Below are positions 1 to 13,357 of a stretch of DNA of 64,000 nt, in pieces. The translations under genes were made by a program, and so were the position numbers. How positions within the stretch are numbered: position 1 is the first letter of the stretch; every line of letters starts with the position of its first letter. The stretch spans positions 159,528 to 223,527 of the forward strand of contig FWCC01000399.1 of the NCBI GenBank assembly GCA_900169235.1. Direction: 5' to 3'. A model generated the notes under the pieces. The model was not told the origin of the DNA and made no database searches. It was given only the letters and a program-made list of their open reading frames with translations. This DNA is from Zarea fungicola. Taxonomy: Eukaryota; Ascomycota; Sordariomycetes; Hypocreales; Cordycipitaceae.

Positions 1-414
1 GCTAGCGCTCGGCACAAGTTTCACTGCAGCGATTTGTGCATTCCCATACGCACATGCCATTGACGTCTTTACATTTGTACTCGGTCGTTGAAAACATATC
101 CAAACCGTCCCTTGAATGCGCCGACTCTTTGGGTTGAATGGTGGGGACATTTTCATATCCAGTGTACGCCGTTTGGACGGCACTTGGTTCGTGCGGCTGA
201 GATGAACGCCCTCCACTCAGTTATCTGGGCTGCCTCCTGTACGGGCAGATACAGGGCTGAACATGGGATTTCGGGTGCCTTCGACTCAGCCTTGACCAAT
301 GAACCTATTAGTGACACACTTGCAGCCACTCCCGTAAAATAACCACCCAACAACCATTTTCTCAACCTCCTTTATTATAGTCAGTACCATTAATAATAAC
401 AACATTCAGGGCCA
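1..414. other. Left-edge intergenic, no gene seen
   Basis: No conserved product is visible on either strand. Short overlapping frames exist but have no recognisable composition. The last about 50 bases are AT-rich and lead into the small ORF at 415, so this probably includes its promoter or 5' UTR. Confidence 0.5.
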
Positions 415-768
415 ATGTCGACACCATCGCCTGCAGCTACAGCAGCGCCGACATCACATGTCAAGCTTGAACCTGCTGATACCACTGCTACTGCAATAAC
501 AGCCAGCTCTGAGGCCCCGTCGTCTACCGCTGCTGCGACTGAAAATGTAGGGGATGGTCTCGAGGATGGCGATGGCCCTGCCGAGCAGCAAAAGCCAGCT
601 GCCACTGTCCCTACCACAACCAGGGAGCGCCAGGAACCTGGTCGCTTCCACTCTTTGCTCTCTTCCGCCAGGGAAGGTCTAATCACGGTGGTTTTTGTGC
701 CAGTATTGCTAGTGGTGGATGGGGTAGATAAATTGCGTGGGAAAGGGCGGCGGAATCATTGGCAGTGA
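415..768 (+). CDS. Small Ala/Thr-rich hypothetical protein with C-terminal hydrophobic segment
   Basis: A 117-residue ATG-started frame. Residues 1-65 are rich in Ala, Thr, Ser and Pro and look disordered. A hydrophobic stretch around residues 90-104 (ITVVFVPVLLVVDGV) could be a short membrane helix, followed by a basic tail (KLRGKGRRNHWQ). I do not recognise a family. Codon composition resembles the real genes nearby rather than the AT-rich spacers. It could be a tail-anchored or peripheral membrane protein, or a chance ORF. No intron is needed. It lies about 750 bp upstream of RRP5 on the same strand. Confidence 0.45.
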   Translation: MSTPSPAATAAPTSHVKLEPADTTATAITASSEAPSSTAAATENVGDGLEDGDGPAEQQKPAATVPTTTRERQEPGRFHSLLSSAREGLITVVFVPVLLVVDGVDKLRGKGRRNHWQ

Positions 769-1519
769 GCGACTGAGGCGTACAATTGGGACAGGACTGG
801 AAGGGTCATGGCTCTTGATATTTTACTGCCGGCAAGTTCGTGTTGATCCGAACTGGGCCGTTTGTATATGATTAATTGGCCACTGGATCAAATTTATGAG
901 AGATTTGCGCTGCCGCCATGTTTGCAGGCCGCCAACTGGCGTGGCTGTCCATTTTACTTGCTGTCCGGTCAAGTTCAAATTTCTGTCATCTGCGCCCATC
1001 AGAGATATGCCCTATTTCACTTTATAGGCATTAAACGCCAATATACGCAGTTGAGTTTTGTCGTGGGGATTTTCGCAGGATTTTCCCCGTTCTTGATGTT
1101 CTACAACCTACTACTTTATTGTGTCTCTCCTGTGTCGCTGCTGTGCACGTCGCTGAACCACAAAAAACGACAAACCTTGGACATGGCACTCTGCACGAGG
1201 CCACACAGCAAAGAGCAGCAGGGACAAATTTGTCGGAGTTTTTGTCCTGAATTAAGATACTCTAGCGATAAAATTTAGTAATAGTGATATCAAGAAAATT
1301 AATAAATAGATTCTTTTCACTACTTGAGGGTGTTCAACCACGGATCAACTCCGGATGTGCCCCATATTTCTTATCGGGCGGTCTGGCTTATCGCCTGGTG
1401 CAGAAAAAAAAATATCGAGGGACCGCCTTTGGTAGCGCATCTCGAGTTCATGGTTGTTAGCTTTACATGCAATTGCGCAGAGACATCCGCTGTCTTCGCT
1501 TTTGCACACAACCGCCGCC
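769..1519. other. Intergenic / RRP5 upstream region
   Basis: Moderately AT-rich with no supportable ORF. The last 200 bp presumably hold the RRP5 promoter and 5' leader. The RRP5 ATG sits in a good context (accgccgccATGa). Confidence 0.5.
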
Positions 1520-4500
1520 ATGAGCAATCTGAAGCGAAAGGATGCCCCTGGCGGCCATCCTCCTGCCAAAGCCGCCAAGCAGTCCAAAGAGGCGCACCCA
1601 TCCAAGACTGGCAAGTCCAAGATCGACAAGCCGAAAACCGACAAGCCAAAGGTCGACAAGCCCCAGACCGACAAGGCCAAGACAGAAGCTGCCCCGAAAA
1701 AGGCCGTCGTCTCTGTCCTGAAAGAGGAAGAGGCCCTCTTTCCTCGAGGTGGTGGCAGTGTCCTCACACCTCTCGAGCAGAAGCAGATTCAATTGGAGGC
1801 CAAGGCTGATGCTCTGAAAGAAGAATTCGACACGGGCGGAAAACCAGTCACCAAAAAGAAACGTTCTGCCTCTCTCAAGAAGTCCGCCGACAAGGCCGAC
1901 AAGAAGACTGAGACAAAGCCTGACGAAGACTCTGTCAAGATTGAAAGCCTCAACTTCAAGGTATGGAAATTCATCCGTCACAGCTCTGCGCCTTGCTAAC
2001 CCACGCAGAAACTGGTAAAGGGATCCATGGTCCTCGGCCAAGTGACACGCATCAACAACCTGGCTCTTGAGCTGGCCCTGCCCAACAACTTGACTGGCCA
2101 CGTTTCCATTGTCGCAATTTCCGACCAGCTCACGAACCGACTCCAAGGCGCCGCCAACGACGACCAAGACGAGGACAAGGACGACGAATCCGACGACGAC
2201 GGCGAGGATGTCAGCCTCCAATCCATTTTCGAAATTGGCCAGTTTTTGCGAGCCTATGTCGTTTCCACAACAGATGGTGCCGTTACTGGCAAGGGCAAAC
2301 GCAGAATCGAGCTTTCTTTACGGCCCACCGAAGCAAACACTGGTCTTACCAAGGACGACATCGTGCCTCAGTGCACTGTCGCTGCCGCCGTCGCTAGTGT
2401 CGAAGATCATGGCTGCATCATGGATCTTGGAGTCGACGGCTTGACTGGCTTCCTGTCTAACAGTGAGGTTGACGCAAAAACGAACCGCGACCGCCTCCAG
2501 GAAGGCGCCGTATTCCTCTGCCAGGTCACAGGCAAGAAGGGCGCCAAGGTTGCCCAGCTTTCTCTCAAGCAAGAAAAGATCGGCAACGCCAACAACCAGC
2601 CTGCCGAAGCCACCACCATAAACACATTCCTCCCCGGTACCGCCGTGTCCGTCCTCGTCACCGGTAATAGCAGCCGGGGCCTGTCCGGCAAGATTATGGG
2701 ACATGTCGACGCCACAGCCGACCTCATCCACTCCGGCATTGGCCCGTACGGTACCGACGTCGAAGCAAAATACAAGATTGGAACCAAGGTCAAGGCTAGA
2801 ATCATCTGCAACTTCCCGACAGCAAAGAGCCCCAAGTTGGGCATCACATTGTTGCCTCACTTGACAACCCTCACAAAGAAACACCCCGAAGGCCCCAACC
2901 GTCTCAAACTTCCTCTCGAGGTCCTTCCCATTGCTTCAACAGTGGAGACTTGCACAGTCCGACATGTTGAGTCGGATATGGGCCTATTTGTTGATGTCGG
3001 TGTGGCCGGTCTTTGTGGCTTTGTTCACATCTCCCGCGTCAAGGATGGCAAGGTCGACGCGCTCTACGAATCCAGCGGACCTTTCAAGACTGGATCTACA
3101 CACAAAGGTCGAGTTATCGGCTACAATGAAATGGATGGCGTTTTTCACCTGTCCTTTGAGAAGTCCGTTTTGGAGCAAACCTATATTCGCCATGAGGATG
3201 TGCCTGTTGGCGCCGTCTTGACTTGTGAAATTGAGAAGCTCATCATCAACGAGGATGGTGTCAACGGCCTCAGTCTCAAGATTGCCGAGGGAATCACTGG
3301 ATTTGTTGCCGAACGTCATCTCTCTGATGTCAAGCTGCAGCATCCCGAGAAGAAGTTCCGGCAGGGCATGAAGATAAAGGCCCGCGTGCTGAGCAATGAC
3401 CTGATCAAGAAACGAATTAGGCTCACGCTCAAGAAGACGCTTGTCAACTCTGAAACTTCCATCATTCAAAACTTTACTGAAGTCAAGGTCGGCATGCAGG
3501 CTCTCGGCACCATCATTAAACTTGAGAGCCGCGGCGCCCGCATCCAGTTTTACGGAGAGCTTCGAGGATTTCTGCCTATTTCTGAGATGAGCGAAGCTTA
3601 CATCCGTGATCCCTCTGAGCACTTCCGCGTTGGCCAGGTGGTCAGTGTTCATGTCCTCGACGTTGACCCGGCCCAACGACGTCTAGTTGTTTCCTGCAAA
3701 GACCCCGGTGCCTTTGGTCTTGACAAGCAAACTGCCCTGAAGAATCTGCAAGTCGGAGACCTCGTTTCCGCCAGCGTCGTTCAAAAGAGTGAAGACCAGG
3801 TCTTTGTCGAACTTGAAGGGAGCTTACTAAAGGCCATCCTCCCCGTCGGCCACCTTACTGACAAATCAGCCTCCAAGAATCAGTTTGCTCTAAAGAAGGT
3901 GTCTGCTGGCCAGACTCTCTCCAACCTCGCCATCATTGACAAGAACGACAGCCGCCGGTCCATCATCCTGACCCAGAAACCTAGCCTTGTCGAGGCCGCC
4001 CAGCAGGGAAAGCTACTCAAGTCATTCGAAGACGCGAAGCAGGGCAAGACGTTTGCCGGCTTTGTTAGAAATGTTACTGCTACTGCTGTTTTTGTTCAGT
4101 TCGCCAGCTCGTTGCACGCACTACTTCCCAAGACACGCCTCTCTGCAGAGGCCCAAGCCAAGCCCGACTTTGGTCTTCATAAGAACGACTCTATTGAGGT
4201 TCGCATCATCTCAACCATTCCCGAACTTAACCGCATCATGGTTGCCCCAGCTTCCGCCCCCGCCGACCAGGATGTTGGCAGCAAGGGTGAAAAGGCAGCC
4301 AAGGCAGCCCCTGCTGACGGGCTCGCATTCGGCTCCATTACCAAGGCCAAGATTACCTCCATCAAGGAAACGCAACTCAACGTTCAAATCGTCGATTCCG
4401 AAGTCCAGGGTCGCATCGATGTCTCAAACATCTTTGGCAGCTGGGATGATATTGCTGACCCCAAGCAACCCCTCGCCAAATTTCACAAGGGCCAGGTGCT

Positions 4501-7003
4501 CCGTGTCAAGGTTTTGGGCGTTCACGACGCTAAGGACCACAGATTCTTGCCCATTTCCCACAGATCCGCCCACTCTGTACTAGAACTCACCGCCCGCCGA
4601 ACTGACCTGGACGCTGGTTCACCAAAGGAGCTGTCCTTTGAGTCCCTGAAAGTTGGACAGAATCACATTGCATTTGTCAACAACTTCACACAGCAATATC
4701 TCTGGGTGAATCTGTCACCCTCTATTCGTGGACGAATCTCCGCCATGGAGGCCTCGGACGATTTATCTCAGCTCAACGACTTGGAGGGCAACTTCCCTCC
4801 CGGATCTGCCCTCAAGGTCCGAGTTACATCAGTAAACGCCGAAAATACCCGCCTCGACCTCTCAGCCCGCTCCTCCTCTTCCAAGGATATTGTCAACTGG
4901 GATACCATCAAGACGAACATGGTCATTCCTGGAAAGATTACCAAGGTCAATGAGCGACAGATTCTTGTCAAGCTCAGCGAGTCTGTTTCTGGGCCTGTGC
5001 ATCTGCCCGATATGGCTGACAACTTTGACGACGTCAACACAGCCCAATACCAGAAGGGCGGCATCATCCGCGTATCTGTCGTGGATGTCGATAAGAGCAA
5101 CAAGAGACTTCGCCTGTCAGCCCGTCCTTCCCGCATTATGAGCTCAACTCTCCCTGTCAAGGACAAGGAAATTATCGATATCTCTCAGCTGTCGTCTGGC
5201 GACATTGTGCGAGGATTCGTCAAGAATGTTGCTGAAAAGGGACTTTTTGTCCTGCTTGGTGGGCAGATCTCCGCGCTGGTGAAGATTTCAAACTTGTCCG
5301 ACCGCTTTCTGAAGCAGTGGAAGGATGAGTTCCAGATTGATCAGATGGTCAAGGGACGAATCATTTCCATCGACAATGCCACAAAGCAAATAGAGATAAG
5401 CCTGAAATCCTCAGTTGTTGACGAAGACTACACCCCCCTAGTTACATACAAGGATATTTCCGTCGGACAAATCGTTACTGGCAAAGTCCGCAAGGTGGAG
5501 GACTTTGGCGCGTTCATCCTGATTGACAACTCGGCCAATGTCAGTGGTCTGTGCCACCGCAGTCAGATGGCAGAGAAGCCTGTCCAGGATGCTACCAAGC
5601 TCTACAAGGAGGGTGACGCTGTCAAGGCCAAGGTCTTGGAAGTGGACGCCGTTAAGCGCAGAATCAGCTTTGGCTTAAAACCCACACTTTTCGAGGATGA
5701 GGACACCGACATGGACTCTGGCTCTGAGCAGGGCGCTGCTCTTCTCGATGAAGTTGACAGCGATGACGACGATGCCTTGGACGAGGCGGGCCTACTCAAA
5801 TATCTCCAAGCGCATGCTAATGACGAGGATGAGGATGAGGAGGAGGATGAGGACGAGGATGATGACGACGACGACGAGGAAATCAGTGACGATGAAGATG
5901 GTGTCGACGTTGGCGGTGACAGCGATGATGACTCCGAGATGGAGGACGCCCCAGTTGGAGCTGGTCTTGGAGGTGGCAAGGCTGCCTGGACTGCTGATCC
6001 TTTTGCTGATTCAGATGCTGAATCCGAGGCGGAGGCACCTGCCAAGAAGGCAGACAAGACCAAGAAGCGCAAGAAGAACGAGATTGAGATTGACAAGACG
6101 GCGGAGCTCGACACGAACGGCCCTCAAACATCTAGCGACTACGAGCGTCTGCTTCTTGGTCAGCCCGATTCCTCTGAGCTCTGGATTGCCTACATGGCCT
6201 TCCAGATGCAGGTCAGCGAGCTCCCTAAAGCCCGCGAGGTAGCCGAGCGTGCCATCCGCACCATCAACATCCGCGAGGAGACGGAGAAGCTCAACGTCTG
6301 GGTCGCCTATCTGAACTTGGAAGTCGCCTATGGCACCAAGCACACCGTTGAGGAGGTCTTCAAGCGCGCGTGCCAGTACAACGACCCGCAGGAGATCCAC
6401 GAGCGCTTGGCGAGCATCTACATCCAGTCGGAGCGTCTCAAGGAAGCCGACGAGCTCTTCGAGACCATGGTCAAGAAGTTTGGCGCCAAGGCACCCAACG
6501 TGTGGATGAACTATGCGCACTTCCTCCATGTCACGCGCAACGAGCCGGCCAAGGGCCGCGCACTGCTACCGCGGGCGACGCAGCAGCTCGGCCGCGCCAG
6601 CGGGCAGACGATTGTGGCACGCTTCGCGGCGCTCGAGTTCCACTCGCCCAACGGCGAGCCGGAGCGCGGCCGCACCATGTTTGCGGGCCTGCTCGATGCC
6701 TGGCCCAAGAAGGGCGATCTGTGGAACCAGCTGCTGGATCTGGAGATGGGCGTCGAGGGCAGCGAGGCGGACCCGACGGCTGTGCGCGACGTGTTTGAGC
6801 GCCGCACCAAGGTCCGCGGCCTGAAGCCGCAGCAGGCGGAGAAGTGGTTCCGCCGATGGACGGCGTTTGAGGAGAAGATTGATCCCAAGGGTGGCAAGGA
6901 CAAGGTGACGGCCAAGGCACGCGAATGGGCTGCATCCTTTAAGGCGAGAAAGGAGGCGGATGCTGCCGCGGCAGCTGCGGAGGATGAGGAGATGGAGGAA
7001 TGA
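1520..7003 (+). CDS. RRP5: rRNA biogenesis protein RRP5 (S1/HAT repeat protein)
   Basis: Two exons, 1520..1960 and 2009..7003, with a 48 bp phase-0 intron (gtatgg...cttgctaac...cag), give 1811 residues, close to fungal Rrp5 (about 1730-1850). The N-terminus is Lys-rich and low-complexity (repeated KxDKPK). From about residue 150 a long series of S1 RNA-binding units follows, recognisable by recurring 'G..V.G.V', 'G..GF(V/I)H/P' and 'R.RLSL/ISLK' endings. At about 1405-1480 there is a strongly acidic Asp/Glu tract, then a basic KKTKKRKK segment (probable NLS), then HAT/crooked-neck repeats from about 1525 to the end (SSELWIAYMAFQ, NVWVAYLNLE, NVWMNYAHFL). In yeast Rrp5 acts in the nucleolus in pre-18S and pre-25S processing; S1 repeats bind pre-rRNA and the HAT module supports the 18S branch. 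The upstream ATG at 1454 is rejected because it only adds 22 unlikely residues. Confidence 0.95.
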
Positions 7004-10000
7004 AGTCGAGAGTCGAGCATTGCCCAAAAATACTCTGGTGTATATGAATGATTTTGTTTTGTTGTTTTTTAATCTTGTTCATGTTTAGTATTGTTTCATA
7101 AATCTTGGTTCATGGGTAGGAAAAGTATAGCTTCGCTCGTCGTAGAGCATAAATATCATCACTACATTTTATCAAATGTCCCATTGCTCTGTGCATACCG
7201 GTAGCTATGGTTCACCACGGATACTGCCATACCAGTTTGCTAGGGAACCACATCGTTGAATTGCAGTGTCTGAGTTATAAATGTCTCTTTTTGCTTCCTA
7301 AACCAAACGTAACAGCTACTTGACTATCGCTTTCATCCACTGCAAGATGAACCAGCAGCTGCAGTGAAACCACCGGGAGATGACCATTGGGAAAAGATCT
7401 ACGTAATAACGCATCGAAGCATTCAGCCATTTCTTGCGACCTTGGTGTTATCATTAGGGCATTTGTGCTCCTCCATCTCCCTAGAATGAATACAACTTTG
7501 CCTTTCTATGTGCATGTCGGGGACCTAGAAGGCTAGGGATGTCCGGCCACGGCTGGCCATTGCTTGGTCTTTTTAGGTCTCTGTGGTCTAGTGATGACCT
7601 AGCATCCTAGTCCTTACAGAGCACAGGCGCCTCAGCAATGGGCTCTTATGGCCATGGCCAAGTAAAGGCATCTGCAGCACTTCCAGTGGAAGCAATCAGT
7701 GTCTGGTGGGCTTCTCACCGCAATAGATGCCAGAGTACCATTCCAAGAATGCCCCTTGGCTGTATTTCAGATGGTCGGCCCTTGAGCCAGTAAGGAACTC
7801 GCAGATCTACATTAAACAGCAACTCTTTGTTGGAAGATTTCTGGGAGATGGCAAACATTGCCAGAGTGTTGCAGCAGAAGAACTAGCATCCCTCCCTCAT
7901 ATCCGCCAACAGGCAGCGGCATAAGCAGGTAAGCCGCAGAGACCCAAGTTGCAACCTATAAGCCTCCTAGGACAATAGAGACGGTGTGATCTGCGATAAC
8001 CCGGTGATGCCGCTTTACTTCGGGAATAGGCTCCCGCGACACTGCGTTCGCCGAACAATACCGTCAAGCTACTGTTTTAGCATTCTCGGCGGAAGGGCCG
8101 GGACAAATGGTGTCTGCAGCCGTGCGTCGTTTTGCGCAGTGACGCGAAATGACTCGAAAACGGTCACTGCGCTGCCCGACTCACGCATAACACCAAACTA
8201 GTGTGGTCCTTGCTGCAGCTGCACAGCGGGCTCATAAGGCGTTTGTGCGATTTAAAATACAAAAGGTTCACGGGGGGCTGGCATAACTGCCCACGCTGGT
8301 CATTGTTGGCATTTTCTGTTTTTGTGTCATTTTTTGGCGTCTCTCAAATCATCATCATCCCTTGGATTCAAAGTGCCGAGAAACCACGGCCTGCACATAA
8401 CGGGCATAAATGTGCACCAGCAAGGGTAATATATAATCAAAACTGGGCACTCAACCAACGACGGCGCCAAACAACCTTTAGCGTCCAATTTTTTTTTTTG
8501 GTTTTGCGCTTGTACGTTTACGGGTATTAGTAAATCTCTTCCACTGGCTTTAAACAGTTGAAGATCTCTGAAAGTTTTGACCAAAAAGGGCAACCAGGGA
8601 ATGATTGCCGGGGATCGGCTTCGTTGTGATGCGACTCCCAAAGTAGCGCGTTGCGTGACTCGGACCGGCCCCGTCGCCGAAAATCCTCGTGTTATTATTT
8701 TCTCAAATTACAGGGGGTGATTAAGTTGGGAATGGGCTGTTTCCTCATTTGTGTGGGGGGGGTTGGGCCTAAATCTTCTTCTTCGTATTTTTTTCCTTGT
8801 CTCTATGCTCATATTGTACAAATAGGTGCTCCGAACCAACTCAGTTAAACCAACTCCTCCTGGTCATGCAGATTGACGACATTTGTAAATTTTGCCGGTA
8901 GGTTCTGCCTGCCGGGAAACAAAGGAGGAGGTTCTCCGCCTGCCCACCCATTGCAGACCCCTGCCTTCACCGGGATAGCGAGTTGCCCAGGGCCAATGCT
9001 TTCCGCCTCGCACGCACTAACAACATGTCCCGTAAGCTGGCCAGCCCTGGGTTACCAAACAGTCGGGTTCAAGGCCCAGATTCTCGGGACCACCACTGAT
9101 TACCCCTTGTTGGCGCCAGAGCGGGAAGGTAAAGCCTTGTCTCCACTGCCAATGTCTCGCCAGAAGGGGAATTGGAAGATGTAACAACAACCCCGGGCTG
9201 ACCGAGGGTGCGGAATATCGAGGTACCTTTGAAAGAAAGGAAGATCCCAGGAGCAACAACCTTTGGAGCTAGCAGGCCAGTGCTGTGTTGCCGATACTCA
9301 TGCTTCCGCGTGTAAAGGTAGAACAAAGCGCGACAATAGGATTGCAGGCTAGCAAGTTTCAGTCCTAGCAGCTAGTTGCAGAAAAAACCTTGCTGCCGAA
9401 CGGAGTAAATAGACCGACTATCGAGGTAGTATGCCTACGTCAAGAGATCTGAGAGGAAACAGATTTTTTTTTGTAAGGTCTGAAACAGCGAGGCAAGAAA
9501 CCGGCAGAACAAATTCCATCTATCTGGGACCAAACTTGGCAAGCGCGTGAGGTTGTAGGTGCAGTGTGATTACTATATACCACGTCGACTAACTGGGTTC
9601 GGCTTTGGTGTGAAAGCGAATGAAGTTGGCACATGTATGCACACTCTTTGCCGGTCCGACCACTTCTTCTTTGCATTAGCCTCCATGGTTTGCCGATGGG
9701 GCATGTACATCGAAAAATGACAACCAAAAGGGAACCAACTTGATTAGCAGCATGTCACAGTGACGGACAGACTAGCCTTGTTCAAGTAAAGCTCGTTCGC
9801 ATGCCTCAGGCTGACCAAACGACGACAAATTGCTAGTTATCATGCGGAATTATAACCGGCTCTAGCTTCCAATCTTTCCCTTTTGTCTGACTGATAAAAT
9901 TTTCCTCGCCAGCGCGGATGACGCCAACTCAGGAGAGCCTGCTAGGGCTTCCATTAGTGTGTTTACAAGTGAGACCGGTGCGATGAGGAGGGCTTGACTT

Positions 10001-11965
10001 TCAGGCCAACAGTGAACATTATTGATGTTTTGTTTTTTGCGTTTGGCGTTTCTTTTAATAGTGCCATGTGGCCTGGGAACGCTATTGTATAAAAAGCAAA
10101 GAGAAAAAGAAAATAATTAATTAGAACCACGTTGTGGCTTTGGCCCGTCAACTATCGGCCCTCCTGGTTTAAGGGGCTGTGGCTCATACTAATAAAACCC
10201 AAGATATCCCTGCTCATATAGCAGAGTGTGCGCCAGGAGGCTTTCGAGTCTTTATTAATATGCAGCCATAGTGCAGCGCCGCACCGCGGAGCTGAGGACA
10301 GCCATGAAGGTCCAACACCTTGCCGGGGAAGCAAGTCAGCAGTCTAGCCTCGCATTAGTGTCATGCAGTGCAGAAAGCTCGACACACCTTCCAGGCAGCC
10401 CTTTTTTGAGCAGAATGTTGGACAACTAACTTTGAGGGGAAGAGAATGCCCTTGAAATTAAATTTCACACGTTGCGTTGGGAATGCCATGAGAGGTTCGG
10501 AACGACCAACTACCGAACCTAAACTGCTACGGCCCATTCCGCGCGCGGAATGAAGTCACTTGTGCTCAGAGGTGAAATTTTCCACTCTCCTGGTGTGGTC
10601 GGCAAGGTTTCTCGAGAGGGACGCTCTCATTACCCACCCGAGAGCCAGTCCAGTCTCAGAAATAGAAACAAGCACTGGCTGTCGCAGACCCCAGTCACCC
10701 TCAACCAGACTACCGGGACCAGACCTTTTATTAACGTGGTACAAGCATACAAGTACACAATCTCAGACCAGTAGCAGAAGAGAGAGAATAGCAGGGAACA
10801 GGCCGCAAAAAGGTCTCTCCTCACCTCGCCCACCCATCATGGCGTCCAGCAACCCCTGTCGCCGCCTGTCCCCAAAAAACCCGCCAGGCCAACCTTTTGG
10901 TAAATGACATTGGGCCCCAAAGGCCCCTCGCCTAGTAAAATGCTCCACCGCCAAAGAGACCGAGGGCTCGGAAGACCCAGCGGGCTGGAACCTACCCGCC
11001 GCCAGGCTAGCCTGTTAGTCTTAGACTGGTGTGTTGCTGAACCATTTCCCCGGGACCGACCCTGGGGGAGAGAGGAAAAGAAAATAAGGACGAGCACATG
11101 TGTGTGGGAGGCACATAGTTTTAACTAGTACTATACTTTTCTGTTCAACGACAAAGCCACTGCGGAACTTTTGCCCTCCGCCACGAAAAGCTTTGTTCTT
11201 CAGTGGCGTGCCCGCTTATGCTTTTTGCTTGCTTCTTCCTCTTCTCCTTCTTTCACATTATTGTTCCCTGTAATATCGCTTAATAACAGCAGGACATGCT
11301 GCCCCATACCGTTGCATGAACAAGACCCATTTACTCTCCATTTCCCGAACCGCCTGATTAACAAACACTCTGCAATCAAAAAAGACAACTTGCATTAGCG
11401 GCCCAAAGGCCAACCAAAGAGTCTCTTTTTCTTTTGAGGGGTGGATCGGGCTAGTGGGACTGGCCACGTCTTTGGGCTCGGTGTATAACTGGTACGCGTG
11501 CTCCGTCGCTACAGAGTGTCTGGGGCTCGCCGCCCCTTGGTCATCGTCTTGCTTTTGTGGGTGGTGGTGTTCATATTGCCTGGCCCCCCATATCGTTGAT
11601 CTGGCTGCTGCGTACCGGTATCTGTAACACAAAACGGGGTCACATCACTTGCTTCTTTGACCATATACATCAATCGCTTGAGGTTGGTGCCAAGAGAATG
11701 CAAAGCACGACTCGCCTTTGACGCCAGACACTTGTTCTTTTGCCTGAACTTGGTTTTCTTTTTCTATGACGCGAAGAGAATAACGAGGCAGAAAGGTTTT
11801 TTACGCAACGGAAAACGAAAAACTTGGAGAAGCACGACATTTTCCTTGTACCCTTTTGTGAACTGCCGTCCTGGGATTTCTTGTCATTCACAACGAGGTA
11901 GTCGAGTAACAATACAAACCAACCTGGAAACGCGTCAACGGACAGAGACAACAGCTGCAAACGCA
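7004..11965. other. About 5 kb gene-poor spacer
   Basis: No frame longer than about 120 codons has a believable composition, and I could not chain short frames into a spliced protein. The content is mixed: a tRNA-like repeat copy at 7531-7632, homopolymer runs (a T-run near 8490, a G-run near 8755), and several NheI-like gctagc and 'gcctagca'-type words. Part may be the long 5' region of the methyltransferase gene at 11966, or a non-coding transcript. I see no tRNA, rRNA or transposase. Confidence 0.5.
7531..7632 (+). repeat. SINE-like / tRNA-like repeat, copy 1
   Basis: About 100 bp that aligns by eye at roughly 80% with the reverse complement of 24044-24143, with a few 1-2 base gaps. Shared blocks include ctagggatgtcc, then GGTCTCTGTGG followed by an AGTG motif resembling a Pol III A box, then acctagca. 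No T-loop/B-box (GGTTCGANNCC) follows, so it is not a functional tRNA. The best reading is an old short interspersed element with a tRNA-derived head, or a decayed tRNA duplicate. Confidence 0.5.
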
Positions 11966-13357
11966 ATGTCCGGTTCAAATCCACACGGGCAAGGCCAGGG
12001 AAGCCCCGTGGATCTAAACCAGTACGAGTTTTCCTTTACATACTCCCTCCCGTCAGGGGAGATAGAACCAGATGTAGGTTCAACAGCACAACGGCTCCAT
12101 ACCAACCCGTCACTAGACTGACAATGTTGAAATAGCCAGCAGTGGAGGACCTGTACGTGCATCTTGGAATGGGGACTCGCGTCCTTTGAGCTAACCAGTT
12201 TTTCCTGCAGTGTCGAGTCGTCTTGGTCCCTCTCCGAGAGTGTTAGAAACTTTCCCGAAGAGTTTGGCCGAACATATCACGCGTATAAAGCCGGATGTAC
12301 GTCCCTCTTGTGCAAAAACTGGAAACCCCCGGACAGGATTCAAGGAAAACTAACTTTTTCCTACACAGCATACGCATTTCCCAACGATGCCATGGAGCAA
12401 GAACGTCTGTTTCTGCAGTTCAACGCCCTGACGAGACTATTTGGCGGCAAGCTCTTCTTTGCACCGCTGTCCGTGGACAACCCGCCTCGGCTGGTGCTCG
12501 ACGTGGCCACGGGCACGGGTGATTGGGCCATTCAAATGGGCGACATGTTTCCGCAGACGCAAATTGTAGCGACGGACCTGTCCCCGATCCAGCCCCAAGA
12601 CGTTCCTCCCAATGTTTCCTTTTTCGTCGAAGACTCGTAAGTTTCAACCGGATGGCCCAGCTTTTCGTTCTTCGCCGGCAAGAAAATTCTTCTTCAATGC
12701 TAACAAATTTTGGTATCTGTAGCTCCGAACCGTGGGAGTTTTCGCAAAAATACGACTACATCCACACCCGCGTCACATCCGCCTGCTGGGCGTCCTTTGA
12801 GGAACAAATCGCCAAGCAGGCATTTGACAACCTGCAACCGGGCGGGTGGTTCGAGTCGCAAGAGTACGACAGCATCATCTCGTGTGACGACGGCACGCTG
12901 CCGCCCGACGGGCCACTCGTCCGCTGGTTCCAGGACATGGCGGCCGCGGGGGACATTTGCGACCGCCCGACCGTCATGGCGCACACGCTGCGCGAGGTGT
13001 ATGAGCGCGTCGGGTTCGTCGACGTGCAGGAGCAGCTATTCAAAATGCCGACCAACGGGTGGCCTAGGGACGAGCGGCTCAAGGACATTGGTCGCATGTG
13101 GGAGCGGAATTTCGTGTCGGGCCTGGCTGGATTCTCGTTTAGCATGTTTAACCGGGCGTTTAATCGGTCGCAAGAAGAAGTTGAGGTATGTCTTGTTCCG
13201 TTTTCGTTCTGTGTGACGTCGACAACGTGTGACTAACTGGTCTTTTTTGAAACAGGTGTCTTTGGTTGACGTGAGACGAGAAGTCTCCGACCCACGTATA
13301 CATGCGTACTTGACGATTTGGGTGGTATGGGGACGGAAGCCATACCCAAACGAATAA
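11966..13357 (+). CDS. LaeA-like SAM-dependent methyltransferase
   Basis: Six exons rebuilt by frame: 11966..12073, 12136..12152 (17 bp), 12211..12296, 12369..12636, 12723..13185, 13256..13357, giving 347 residues. The order is typical of the fungal LaeA-like/UMTA family: an N-terminal 'FGRTYHAYKAGSYAFPND..EQERL' module (from about residue 57), then the SAM-binding motif LVLDVATGTGDWAI (about 110-122), IVATDLSPIQP, then 'YDYIHTR', 'LQPGGWFESQEYD' and the C-terminal 'NGWPRD..LKDIG'. Known members methylate protein or small-molecule targets, or act in velvet-type regulation of secondary metabolism; this copy's substrate is unknown. Every junction keeps frame and has a branch site (actgac, gctaac, actaac). 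The 17 bp exon is the least certain part. No biosynthetic cluster is next to it. Confidence 0.82.
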
